Shown here piece by piece: positions 36,101 through 53,769 of a DNA stretch of 64,000 nt. The position numbers and the translations under genes are program-made. The notes under the pieces were generated by a model that was not told the origin of the DNA, did no database searches, and saw nothing but the letters and a program-made list of their open reading frames with translations. Each line of letters starts with the position of its first letter. Within the stretch, counting starts at the first letter, position 1. The DNA is from Strigamia acuminata (taxonomy: Eukaryota > Arthropoda > Chilopoda > Geophilomorpha > Linotaeniidae): the NCBI GenBank assembly GCA_949358305.1, contig OX442323.1, forward strand, positions 9,300,001 to 9,364,000, written 5' to 3'.

Positions 36101-39100
36101 CGGCGATGTGCATCTAATGCACCTAATTTGTCACGGAAATGTGGAATAAACATTTATTTATCATAAATTGCGATAGCCGCCAGTCGACTCGCATTTCGGG
36201 GTGTAAAATAGGAAAAAATAAAGTTATTTCCACTTTTCATCACTTTTATCTTTACGCTCGCACGTGACAGTAAAAAGTGATTTCACTTACGGTGGCGCGC
36301 CATAAGCGTCCATTCTCAACGAGCGATGTGGTGTGGACTGGCGCATCTCTCGTCACCTCTCTTGGCAGCTCTATTAGCTCGGCGATGCCATGCTCTAGAT
36401 CGAGACTAAGGGCAATCAGTCTCCCGCTCATCCGACCGTTTTCTCTCCTTTCAGGGACGACGGCCATGATGAATCTGCAATCTTGTCCCTTTTTTGCCTT
36501 TAAAAGAAAAAAATATAAAAAAAAAGAAAAAAAAGAAAATCAAGATTTCAGGGTAATTCTTTCGGCGAGTCGAGCGGAACTAACCGTTCTAATCGCACAA
36601 TGATTTACGATGTCATTTTTCTAATAACTTAGAAAAAAGAAGAAAGTGGAGAAAAAATTTTCATCAATTTGTACTTTTCCGAATCCATCAGACGACAAAG
36701 TCGGAGATTTAATAGCGACAACCGCAAAAGCAACCGACCAATCAATCAATGAAGGAAAAGGGGGAAATCGATCGGTTTTGTCCGCTAAACGTGTTGCCCA
36801 ATGATGGATGCAGCGAATTATGGCGTTGTAACGAGTTTACATAGACAGACAGAGCTGCGTTATTCACGTCATTACACAAGAGAAAGGAAGGAAGAGAAGA
36901 AGAGAAGAGAAAGAAAAAATTGGTGCGCGGGATTTGCGGCAAATGACCGCATCAACATTTGCTGTTATTGACCACACGTTCGTCTTGTCTCCTCTCCTCT
37001 CCTCTCCTCTTCTTTTCCCACGCCTGCGGATGTGCGATTAAAGGAGCCAATCACGTGACTCGGCGAGTGAGTGCAAACATCAACAAAATGTTCAAGTTAA
37101 ACAAAAACTTACTTGTTGATATTCAAATAAACATGACACAAGTTTCATTTGGGGGTGTGCATCTGGCACGAACATGCGCTGACATCGAAACAAGTTCTAA
37201 ACATCAGCTGAATGCGCACGTTTACACTGGAATCGGTGAATTCTCATTCGACTATTCAAATCCAACGAGCATTGTGGATTCGGGCCAAGTGCTCGGGCTA
37301 AACAAGCGAGAAGAGAAGAGAGAAAACATTTCGCCGCTTAAAGTGGCAATTCTCAAGTGGCCGCCATTAAATTTCTCTAATTAAAAACCGTTAATTGGCG
37401 CCATTTGCTCGAAACACATTAAAAACACCTTCTTAAGCTTTAAGCTCAATATACAGAGTATGGACACTTGACGAGTTGAGTTGAGTTGACCACTGGTTAA
37501 ATGGCAAAATGCCTGCTTGGTGCTTGCGTGAGTGAAAAAGTGCAAACTAGACGAAAAATGCAGAGACAAACAAGTAATAAAGTTGGCTGATTGCGATTGC
37601 TTACCGAGTAAATGTTGGTGCGCGCTTTATTTATCACTGTTTGTGTGTGCATTTTACGGTTATGGGTTTCGACTTGTTTTGCGTCTATCGGGCCAATGGA
37701 TGTTTTGTCTCGAGATCGAACCCAACATAAAAACGAGTCCCGTGGGGCCCATCCACATTTCTCCGCAACCCTGCAATAAAATACTGCATTATCACTACAC
37801 ACCGTATGTACAACTATTACACTACACATTCTGCGGTATCGGTATCATTTGGATCGAAAACTCACCGTTGCGAGTGCGAGGGAATAAATCGCGGCGAATT
37901 GACACTTTTCTTTCTTTTCTTTGTTTTATGCGATTCAATCAATGGCGCTGCATTTCAACTTTAACGGCGGCGCGACGCGGCACTAGCTGACTAGCAACTC
38001 AACTATCGGTTGCTTGGATGTATGTGGATGTTGTTTAATAAATTATTAGACTTTCACGTGGCTGCACGACCTTCGGTAATGGAATCTAAGTCCTGAATTG
38101 CGAAGTGATCACCGTTTCTTGTTTAAGTTTCCCGACTCGTTTCCCAAAAGGTGATCGCAACTAACGGCCATTTCAAATCACGTGCGCGACCGGTCATGAA
38201 TTTTAACTCGATTATGGCTGACTATAGATACAAAACTTTTCTGGGGACCCCGAGAAAATTATGAATTTCTTTTTTTTTAACCTAAAATTATTATATTTTT
38301 CCCACGGGAAATTATTAGCAATGGGGCCCAAAGGGAGTCTACGTTCACGTGGTAGTACGCCATTTTGGAATGTCAAATCGAAAGTTAAAAATTTAATTTT
38401 GATTTGACTTGTTTTTTCTTCACATTTGGGGAAAATATAATGGCCCCTTTTGCGCCATTAATCACCTGAAATCTTCAAAACGTATTAAACAATAAATATT
38501 TCCTGTTTTAAGGCAATGACGAAGCGAAAGCAGGGATGCCGGCTTAAAGGCCTCCGTATGCTGCTCAGCCCAGTTCCATTAGGAGATGATCTGGCAAACG
38601 AAAAAGATAAAAATAAAGGAAGGAAAAAAATGGAAAAGAAAAAGAAAACGGTCGCTGGTCTGGTTGCTCGCACTTTTCAAAATGCACATCACAATTCTAT
38701 TTTTTCATTTTTTTATTTTTTTATTTTTTTTTATTTTTTTATTTTTTATTTTACCCATTTCGTCGATGACAGCTGGAGATTTGGCGTAATAACGTGCAAA
38801 ATTTTTGATCATTTGATGGCACCTGCGCTCCAAATAATTCATCACATAATTTCCGAAGTATAATTTCATTTTTTCTTCATCTCCACTTTATTATTCTCGC
38901 TTTTTAAGAAATGATTTAGTTCTGGTGAGGTCGTAAACTGATTTCACGTGAAACATTAATTTTTAATGAGCTAGATCAAAACATATTTTTACGAGCTTCA
39001 ACTTTCCGCAGAAAATAAAAAAAAAAAAAGATTTGAAAATTAAAAAAAAAAAGAAAAACCAAAATCAAAAATTCCATTGCGAAGCGAGACTGGAAAATCC

Positions 39101-40430
39101 TCGAAAAAAGACGCTGAAGTTCACCTGAGCGGTCAAATATCGATTTACAACTTAAGTAAACATCGCTTTAAATTGTTAGCAATTTTCCTCGACTTTTTGT
39201 ACATAAATTTCAATAAATTACGCGCTTATCGCCTCGTTTTGCTTAAAAAATATTCCAACACGCCATATTTTTCTTTTTCTCTCCTTTATTTGGAATTTGT
39301 CACGTCTCTGCGCATCCAATTCGACAGTTAAGGGGAGCTTTGTAAGTGCAACTTGTCTGCACGACACGAGGGAAAATCGATAGGAAATCGGTCGGTTTGT
39401 TTTTCGACGCTCGTTATCGACAGCATAATTAAGTGTTTAACGCGCTCTGAATTAGAATACGTGCCGAAATTCGACCGCCGATGAAAAATGCAAATTAAAA
39501 CGAGACGCATTCGAGATTAATTTCCTTTTGATCGATCCGAGATCGAGCGTCATAAATCGCTCGCGACCGAGTAATGTCGAGTGGACATGTCAGAAATCCT
39601 CCGAACAAAGAAAAGAAAATTATTTTTTAGTTTATTTACAGAATAAATTCCAATTTCAATTCAAAGAGGTCGCGATTTGCCGGTTGCATATTTCTCTCGT
39701 TTTATTTTTCCCTTTTCAAATGCAGATACAAAAATGAAAATGATAATCATAAAAATAACAATAAATGTCATTGTAATTCGCCAATTTCGGTCGCGGGAAG
39801 TGAACCGGTCCATTCATTTCTTGGGGCGTTTATCAGTCTCGGATTAATGAACCCCCGCCAACATTCACAACTCATTATCACCGACATGATTTATCCCCTC
39901 CGCTCCATTTGGCGGCGCCGAGTGCGACGTTGCGACGTTGCGACGTCGGGGGCAACGAGGAAGAGGGGCTGGAAGGAAGTATAATATAGGTCGCCATTTT
40001 GCCGATCGATGGCGCAAAGCGTCAAAAGCATAATTTGAATTACAGATGGGTCGCGATGAGCCAGTCCCTTTAGATGCGAGCAGTAAATGTTGCAGCAGAG
40101 CTTATGAGTTGTGGATCGCACGAGGGTTAGGGCAGCTCGAGGAGGTAGGGAGGGAATAGTGGCAATCTCGTGGGGACCATCAAGTGGGATGACCAACACG
40201 CTCGACATTTCGAGCCAATCTACTGATTAAGGGAGTAGAGAGAAGAGAAGAGAAGAGAAGAGAAGACGAGCAAATTGGAAAACGTGGCGCGAGTAAAAAT
40301 TTAAAAAAATAAAAACATATCCACCAGAGACCGACCGGCTGCGAATTATTATTAAAAATAATAAAAAACAAAAATAAAAAATGAAATAAAATTGTTGGAA
40401 ATAATAATAATAATTTTGAAGAGTGGTTTG

Positions 40431-40470
40431 TTAGGTTATGTTAGGTTCCGTTAGGTTCTGTTGGGTTGGT
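40431..40470. repeat. 10-bp TTAGGTT-type repeat
   Basis: Four units with an exact 10-bp period: TTAGGTTATG, TTAGGTTCCG, TTAGGTTCTG, TTGGGTTGGT. The TTAGG word recalls the arthropod telomere repeat, but the period is 10 and not 5. Confidence 0.7.
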
Positions 40471-40758
40471 TTCGATCAATCTGGCAGGCACAGGCAGGAG
40501 CGCCATGAATATTGCAGCTGGAAATTGTGCGCACGGCACTTTGCTCCCAAATCCTTTAAACCCGTGCACAGTAGGAGCGAGGGGCGGGTGATTGTGCCCG
40601 CTTGATGCGCGTTTGATGGCCGACCGGGGGTTTCGTTATCCATCATAAAAACGGTGCGCCCAACTTGATATTTTTACGAGCTTGATGCGCCAATTCCTTT
40701 CCAGCCCTCAATTAGTCCTTTTCTTTTCAATCGTTATCTACACAACGATCAACCGCCG

Positions 40759-48438
<7,680 letters not shown>

Positions 48439-48804
48439 CTTTAAACGTCCGTCATTTGAGCATATTTATTCGATACCTCGGTGCGGCCACCGAGCAAGGT
48501 ACCCGAAGTGAAATCGCAAACGTACTTCGACGGCCATTGCAATAAGAACGTGTCGGACCAATCAAATGAGTCGTACTATCGCGCTCGACTTTTCCTTATC
48601 TACATTGGCGATTGCTTTCCGTCGGGATTCGCCGTCTGGTGAGTGGTTACTGTATTAAATTTATTGCACATATTTTGAATCATCAACAGGTGGGTAGGAG
48701 TATTTAGAATTTCCTGCAGTTGCGAAGATGGTTGTTTTCAATAAACTCAGCGGTCATAAATGTAAATTGTACCGCATCTGGTTTTTCAACAACATTAAAT
48801 CGTG
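48439..48804. promoter_or_regulatory. Shared divergent 5' region of TAF1 and acid ceramidase A
   Basis: Only 366 bp separate the TAF1 ATG (minus) from the ceramidase ATG (plus), so both promoters must fit here. On the plus strand a GTGAGT donor at 48639 and an AG acceptor at 48688-48689 define a likely 51-bp 5' UTR intron. A stop-free plus-strand frame of about 55 codons (48474-48638) has no ATG and cannot be joined in frame to the ceramidase. Confidence 0.55.
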
Positions 48805-50598
48805 ATGAATTGTGTCCTGGTTATCCTTTTTTGCGTTTCTCTGATGACAGAAAATTCATTTCAAAATGTAATATCAAATTAATCCATATCAAAGCTAATT
48901 ATTCATATTTTGTGTTTTTCTAGGACGGACACTGTGCATTTGGTTCTTATCCACCATCTGACAAGTAAATATTTTTAAAAAAACGGAAATTTTACCTTTA
49001 AAATTTTTGTTGAATAATATTTAGGAATGAAATCCCTACTTATATTATCAATTTGGATTTGCCACCGAAGGAGCGCTGGACCGAATTAGCACGAGCCAAG
49101 AAAAGTGAAGTGAGTGACACCCAAAGTGACAAATTGAATTTTTTTGGATTTAAACATAAATTTTCAGATACGTGAACTTGTGGACCATGTAAAAAACGCT
49201 CTTCTCGGACGACTTACGTATTTCGTTGATATTCTATTTGTAAATTTAAAATTTATTGCGAATTTGTTGCGAATTTATTTAAATTTTGATTGACATTTTA
49301 GCCGCATGTTCTGAAAACGCTTCCAAGTTCGTACGCGGATGAAATTGTAGGAGTTTCAGAAGCGACGGGAATTCCACTCGGAGAAATTGTTTTGTTCAAT
49401 CTCATGTACGAAATCGTGATGGGGTGCACGTCGATAGTCGCCCAGGACAAAAATGGTGAAATCAAAAAAAGCGCCAAATTTAAACTGAAAAATGGCGAAA
49501 ATCTTGTTTCCACTTGCAGGTGAAATTCTTCACGGTCGAAATATGGATTTTGGATTATTCATGGGGTAACCACTCAATTTGACGGATTGAGGTTGGAAAA
49601 TGAAGAAATGTATTTCTTTTTTTTGCAGTTGGGACAAGAAAAGATGGACGGCAACCGAGATTTTAAAGCGGATGGTCGTTAATACGGTGTTCCAAAAAAA
49701 TGGGCAAACTGTTTACCGTTCGACGCAATTTAGTGGATACGTTGGAGTCCTGACGGGAATAAAACCAGTTGAGTCTGATGATAAATAATTGGATAATCAA
49801 AGTGTAGAATTGACGTTAAAACTAATTTTGTTTTTGTTTTGCTTTCTGAACGAAGGGTTTATTCAGTTTAAGTGTCAACGCCAAGAAGGAGTTGTTCGAT
49901 TGGCACCTCGGGTTCCTGGAACGGGTTCTGGGCTTCCGGAAAGGCGAATGGTTGGGGGTTTTGACTCGTCGAGTCTTAGAGGATGCCAACAGTTATTCCG
50001 AAGCGCAAAACGAATTGACCAATGCTCCTTTGATCGCTCCTGTCTATTTCATTCTAGCTGGAAACAAAACTGGTCAAGTAATTTGATTCTTTTCAGCTTT
50101 AGTACATTTTACATTTCAATGGAGTTGATTTAAAGGGCTCCATTATCACTCGACAATTCACCACGGCTCAAGTTAATAATCTCGGGAACGGGAACGGGAA
50201 CGGCAGTTGGTTTCTCGTGCAAACCAATTATGATCATTGGGTCAAGCCGCCGGTTGTCGATGACCGCGTCACTCCTGCGACGCGATGCTTGGAGAAATTA
50301 AGTCGGGAGGTGAATGTTTGGCAAAATCATAATTTGACGTTTGTTTTTGCAGGATTATGTTTTTTTTGTTGATTTTTTTTTTTTTGTAGAATCTTTCTTT
50401 AGCTGGTGTTACCGAAGTGTTAACAACAAAACCAGTGCTGAATAAAGTAAATAAATAAAATTATTTTATTTTTATTTTTAATCATTTTCCGTTTTTAAAT
50501 CAAAGCTTACCGTTTACATTACGGTGATGAAACCATCCGAGGATGAAATGGAAACTTATTTACCAGAATGTGATGAGCCGTGCGCGCTATGGGGATAA
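48805..50598 (+). CDS. Acid ceramidase-like amidase, copy A (11 exons, 381 aa)
   Basis: Exons: 48805-48867, 48924-48964, 49025-49109, 49168-49239, 49302-49455, 49520-49565, 49629-49767, 49856-50077, 50136-50309, 50390-50446, 50506-50598. N-terminal hydrophobic signal peptide (first exon, MNCVLVILFC start), then the family's GSYPPSD, the Ntn-hydrolase nucleophile Cys129 in [36 protein letters not shown] and the C-terminal CDEPCALWG that matches ASAH1 CPDPCIGW. Family role: a lysosomal proenzyme self-cleaves before the Cys, and the beta chain hydrolyses ceramide to sphingosine and fatty acid. Closer to ASAH1 than to NAAA by the tail motif. Head-to-tail with copy B 254 bp downstream. A GNGNGNG run lies at the exon 9 insertion. 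AATAAA at 50610. Confidence 0.93.
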
Positions 50599-50851
50599 TT
50601 GATAATTGTAATAAATGATTCAATTTTAATGAATAAACTCGGTAAATAAAACGTTTCAAAAATGGCGGTAGACTCACACTGCGGCGCGCTCTGGTAACAG
50701 TTGTAAACAACTAAGCTAAACAAAATGGAATCTGATCGTATCATATGACTATCACATTGATCAATGACTAATAAATAATAATAAATGTGATAATATTATA
50801 CTATACACAACACATGATGCATTTATCATCAGTTGACTCGCAACAATCGCA
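50599..50851 (+). other. Spacer between the two ceramidase copies
   Basis: 253 bp with AATAAA signals at 50610 and 50632 for copy A. The promoter of copy B must be here or further upstream. AT-rich, no other gene. Confidence 0.6.
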
Positions 50852-52665
50852 ATGAAAGGTTTCCCACTCGTTTTTTCCGCTTTGTTTCTGATAATTAAAG
50901 TCTCGGAGCAATTATCCTTTGATAATGTAAGTCACAATTTGTTTGTTTTAACTTGTTTTGTTTGTTTTATTGGCACTGATTAATTATTTCTAGGCTCAGC
51001 AATGTGCATTCGGATCTTATCCACCATCCGACAGCGTTAAAATCCCGAGTTATGTGATTAATTTGGATTCGGCACCGAAAGACAGGTGGACTAAATTGGT
51101 GCAAGACAAGAAATCTGAAGTGAGTGACAGTCTGAAGAAGAAAAAGAAAAAAACAAATAAAAAAAAATTAATTTTTTCTTCAATTTTTACAGATAATTGA
51201 ACTCTTAGACAATATCAAAAATATATCAGACGCTATCTTTCATGGGAAATTGATATATTTAATCGACACTTATTTTGTATATAAGATTAAATTAAATTTG
51301 CAGCGATTTTGTATTTTATAGTTTGATAATTGGGTTTGTTTTAGCCCTACATCGCTAAAACGCTCCCACAGCCGTACGCGGATGAAATCAAAGGAATTTC
51401 AGATGCTACTGGAATTCCGTTGGGTGAAATTACACTGTACAACATCTTTTACGAACTCTTTTCCGTTTGCACGTCAATAGTTGCGCAGGACAAAAATGGT
51501 GATCAAATATAAAATACATTTTGTGCGTTTGGTTTAATTGAATTAACACAAATCGTATTTCAGGGACAATTTTTCACGGCCGGAATTTCGATTTTGGATT
51601 ATTTTTGGGGTATGAAAGCTAAAATTGCACGCAACCAGGATGAAAAACGATACTTTTCTCCGATTTATTTATTTATTCGTATTTATTTGTAATGTTTGAT
51701 TGTTCGCAGGTGGGATACGAAAAATAAAACGTGGACTTCAACCGAAATTTTAAGGCGGATGGTCGTTAGTGTCGATTATCAGAAAAATGGGACAACCGTG
51801 TACCAATCGATGCAACTGTCGGGATATGTTGGAGTTTTCACTGGAATGAAACCGGTTGAGCATTGAATTGATTTAAAAAAAATTAATTTACAAATTAAAT
51901 TTTTAAATTAAATTTTTTAATTTTTATTATTAGAATGTATTCAGTTTAACTGTCGACGAGAGATTTAAACTGAAAGGCGGATACCTCGGGTTCCTGCAGT
52001 GGATTCTGGGCTACCGTAAAGGCAACTGGATGGGCTTTTTGGCTCGTCAAGTATTGGAAAATGCAAACAGTTATTCCGAGGCGCAAACAACCCTAATAAA
52101 TACTCGTTTACTCTCACCCGTTTACTTCATTTTAAGCGGAAATAAAACTGGGGAGGTAAATTTTTCATTTGTTTTTCACTTGGAAGTGAAAAATGAAAAA
52201 TGTATTTATAAAAACCAAACATTTTCAAAGGGCTCCATCATCACTCGTGATTTTACTACCGCCGATGTTTGGAATATTGGCACCGCAAACAGCACTTGGT
52301 TTCTCGTGGAAACTAATTACGATCATTGGGAGAAGCCACCGTTTTATGACGACCGCAGAACACCTACTATTCAGTGTTTGAATAAACTTAGCCAAGAAGT
52401 GAATCGATCGCATTTCAATTCCAGTTAAATATTCAATTTTTTTTCTTTTTTTTTTTCTAGAAAGTTTCTGTCGGGGGTATTTTTGATGTGTTGACGTCGA
52501 AACCAGCACTGAATAAAGTAAAAAATAAAACATTAATTTTCTTCGAAAATGCTTCTAATGTTTGTGTAATTTCAGCTTACCGTTTACACCACCATAATGC
52601 AAGTTTCCGTGGGCAAATGGGAATCTTACCTGCAAGAATGTAAAGAACCATGCATGCCATGGTGA
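50852..52665 (+). CDS. Acid ceramidase-like amidase, copy B (10 exons, 388 aa)
   Basis: Exons: 50852-50926, 50994-51119, 51193-51276, 51345-51498, 51564-51609, 51710-51854, 51934-52155, 52231-52398, 52461-52517, 52576-52665. Signal peptide ([15 protein letters not shown]), [10 protein letters not shown], nucleophile Cys137 in [48 protein letters not shown] and a C-terminal CKEPCMPW. It keeps all catalytic-region motifs seen in copy A, so both look active. Exon sizes 154, 46, 222 and 57 are identical in the two copies, showing recent common structure; copy A has one extra phase-2 intron inside the 126-bp exon 2 of copy B. Function as for copy A; substrate preference between copies cannot be read from sequence. 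Confidence 0.93.
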
Positions 52666-52954
52666 TAACTGATAAGAAATTAATGTACAGCAAATTAATA
52701 ATTCATATGTTGTATCTATCACGAAATTAAATTAAATTAAAATAAAAAACAAATAATTTATTTTCCTCTCTTCCCAAAATCCGCCATGTTTCATAAGGCA
52801 GAATTTGATTGGCTATTGCTTGCCAGATCCGCTACGCCATAACCGGTTTGAAATAAACAAAAGGCGTGACGAGATAAAACACCGCCTCAGATATCTGTCA
52901 AAAGCACACGTCTCGTAAACCACCGTATCGTCTATCGTACCGTTGAGTGGAAAA
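52666..52954 (+). other. Spacer between ceramidase B and ATOX1
   Basis: 289 bp. AATAAA at 52741-52746 probably serves ceramidase B; the ATOX1 promoter should lie in the remaining 200 bp. No further feature recognised. Confidence 0.5.
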
Positions 52955-53303
52955 ATGTCAAAGGTAATTATTTTGTTGCTAAAAACACGATGTGTTAAAT
53001 ACAATATGAGACGGTGTTGTTTCAGAATCACGAATTCAACGTCGAAATGACTTGCGAAGGATGTTCTAACGCCGTCAAGAGAGTGTTGGGAAAATTGGAA
53101 GGTAATTGAATTAAATGAAGTGATTGGTCTTTGATCTTCGTTCACGTCTAATCTGATTTATAGGTCAAGGTGTGAACAACGTGGAAATCAATATGGAGCA
53201 GCAAAAAGTGACTGTCGACTCGACTCTGACGTCGGACCAGCTGCTGGAGACACTAAAGAAGACTGGCAAAACTTGCAGCTACATTGGAACGAAGGAGGAT
53301 TAA
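52955..53303 (+). CDS. ATOX1: Copper metallochaperone ATOX1 (3 exons, 74 aa)
   Basis: Exons 52955-52963, 53026-53101, 53164-53303; phases 0 and 1. The first coding exon holds only Met-Ser-Lys. The product is one heavy-metal-associated (HMA) domain: HEFNVEMTCEGCSNAVKRVL carries the copper-binding MTCxxC (Cys13 and Cys16), followed by the family's QQKVTV and LKKTGKT (Lys of KTGK is the conserved copper-stabilising residue in loop 5). Length fits human ATOX1 (68 aa) and yeast Atx1. Cytosolic carrier of Cu(I) to the P-type ATPases ATP7A/B in the secretory pathway. Polyadenylation signal AATAAA at 53372-53377. Convergent with PDZD8. Confidence 0.95.
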
Positions 53304-53769
53304 ATTTGTTTTTGTTTTTTTATTTTTTTTTGAATACCGTGTGGTAGCTTTGAAATGAAAAAGATTATTTTAATAAAGAAAAGGATGTATTGTAATTAAA
53401 TCAATTTTAAATAAATTAATAAACAAAAATAAAGTCTAAAAGACGTCGTTTCGTTTTTTATACAATTAGGGAGCAAATAAACGGAAAGAAATCGTTTAGT
53501 TGGCTTGCTCGGTTAAGGCACCACAACAAGGCGTAAAAAAAGGCAAAAGAGGAAATTAAAGTCGAATCTAATCAATCACAACCGACAGATAGAAAGAAGC
53601 AGGAAAAAAAAATCTAGATTATCAAAAGTTTGCATTATTCCTGTCGTCACGGCTATCTAGTAAACACATGTGACCACGTTATTACATTTTACACACGTTA
53701 TGAGCAAAAGTGATCGGTAATGGAATGTAAAATGCTACATACACACACAACGCGATTCGCGATTGTATT
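53304..53769. other. Convergent 3' region of ATOX1 and PDZD8
   Basis: 466 bp between the two stop codons, AT-rich, with the ATOX1 AATAAA at 53372. No gene visible. The PDZD8 polyadenylation site should also be here. Confidence 0.6.

Larger units (their letters stand above)
19730..40758. other. 21 kb gene-poor region upstream of the FAT-like gene
   Basis: Because the FAT-like gene and TAF1 both read leftward, this stretch must contain the FAT-like promoter and at least one 5' UTR exon spliced to 19729. I could not identify a protein gene in it. A GC-rich, CpG-rich block at about 28380-28640 is the best promoter candidate; others lie at 24150-24450, 29660-30050 and 33390-33850. It also contains three minisatellites (22850-23340, 29007-29190, 32500-32830), many A/T and CT runs, and X-box-like sites at 24971, 29792, 29874 and 36087. 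Confidence 0.55.
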
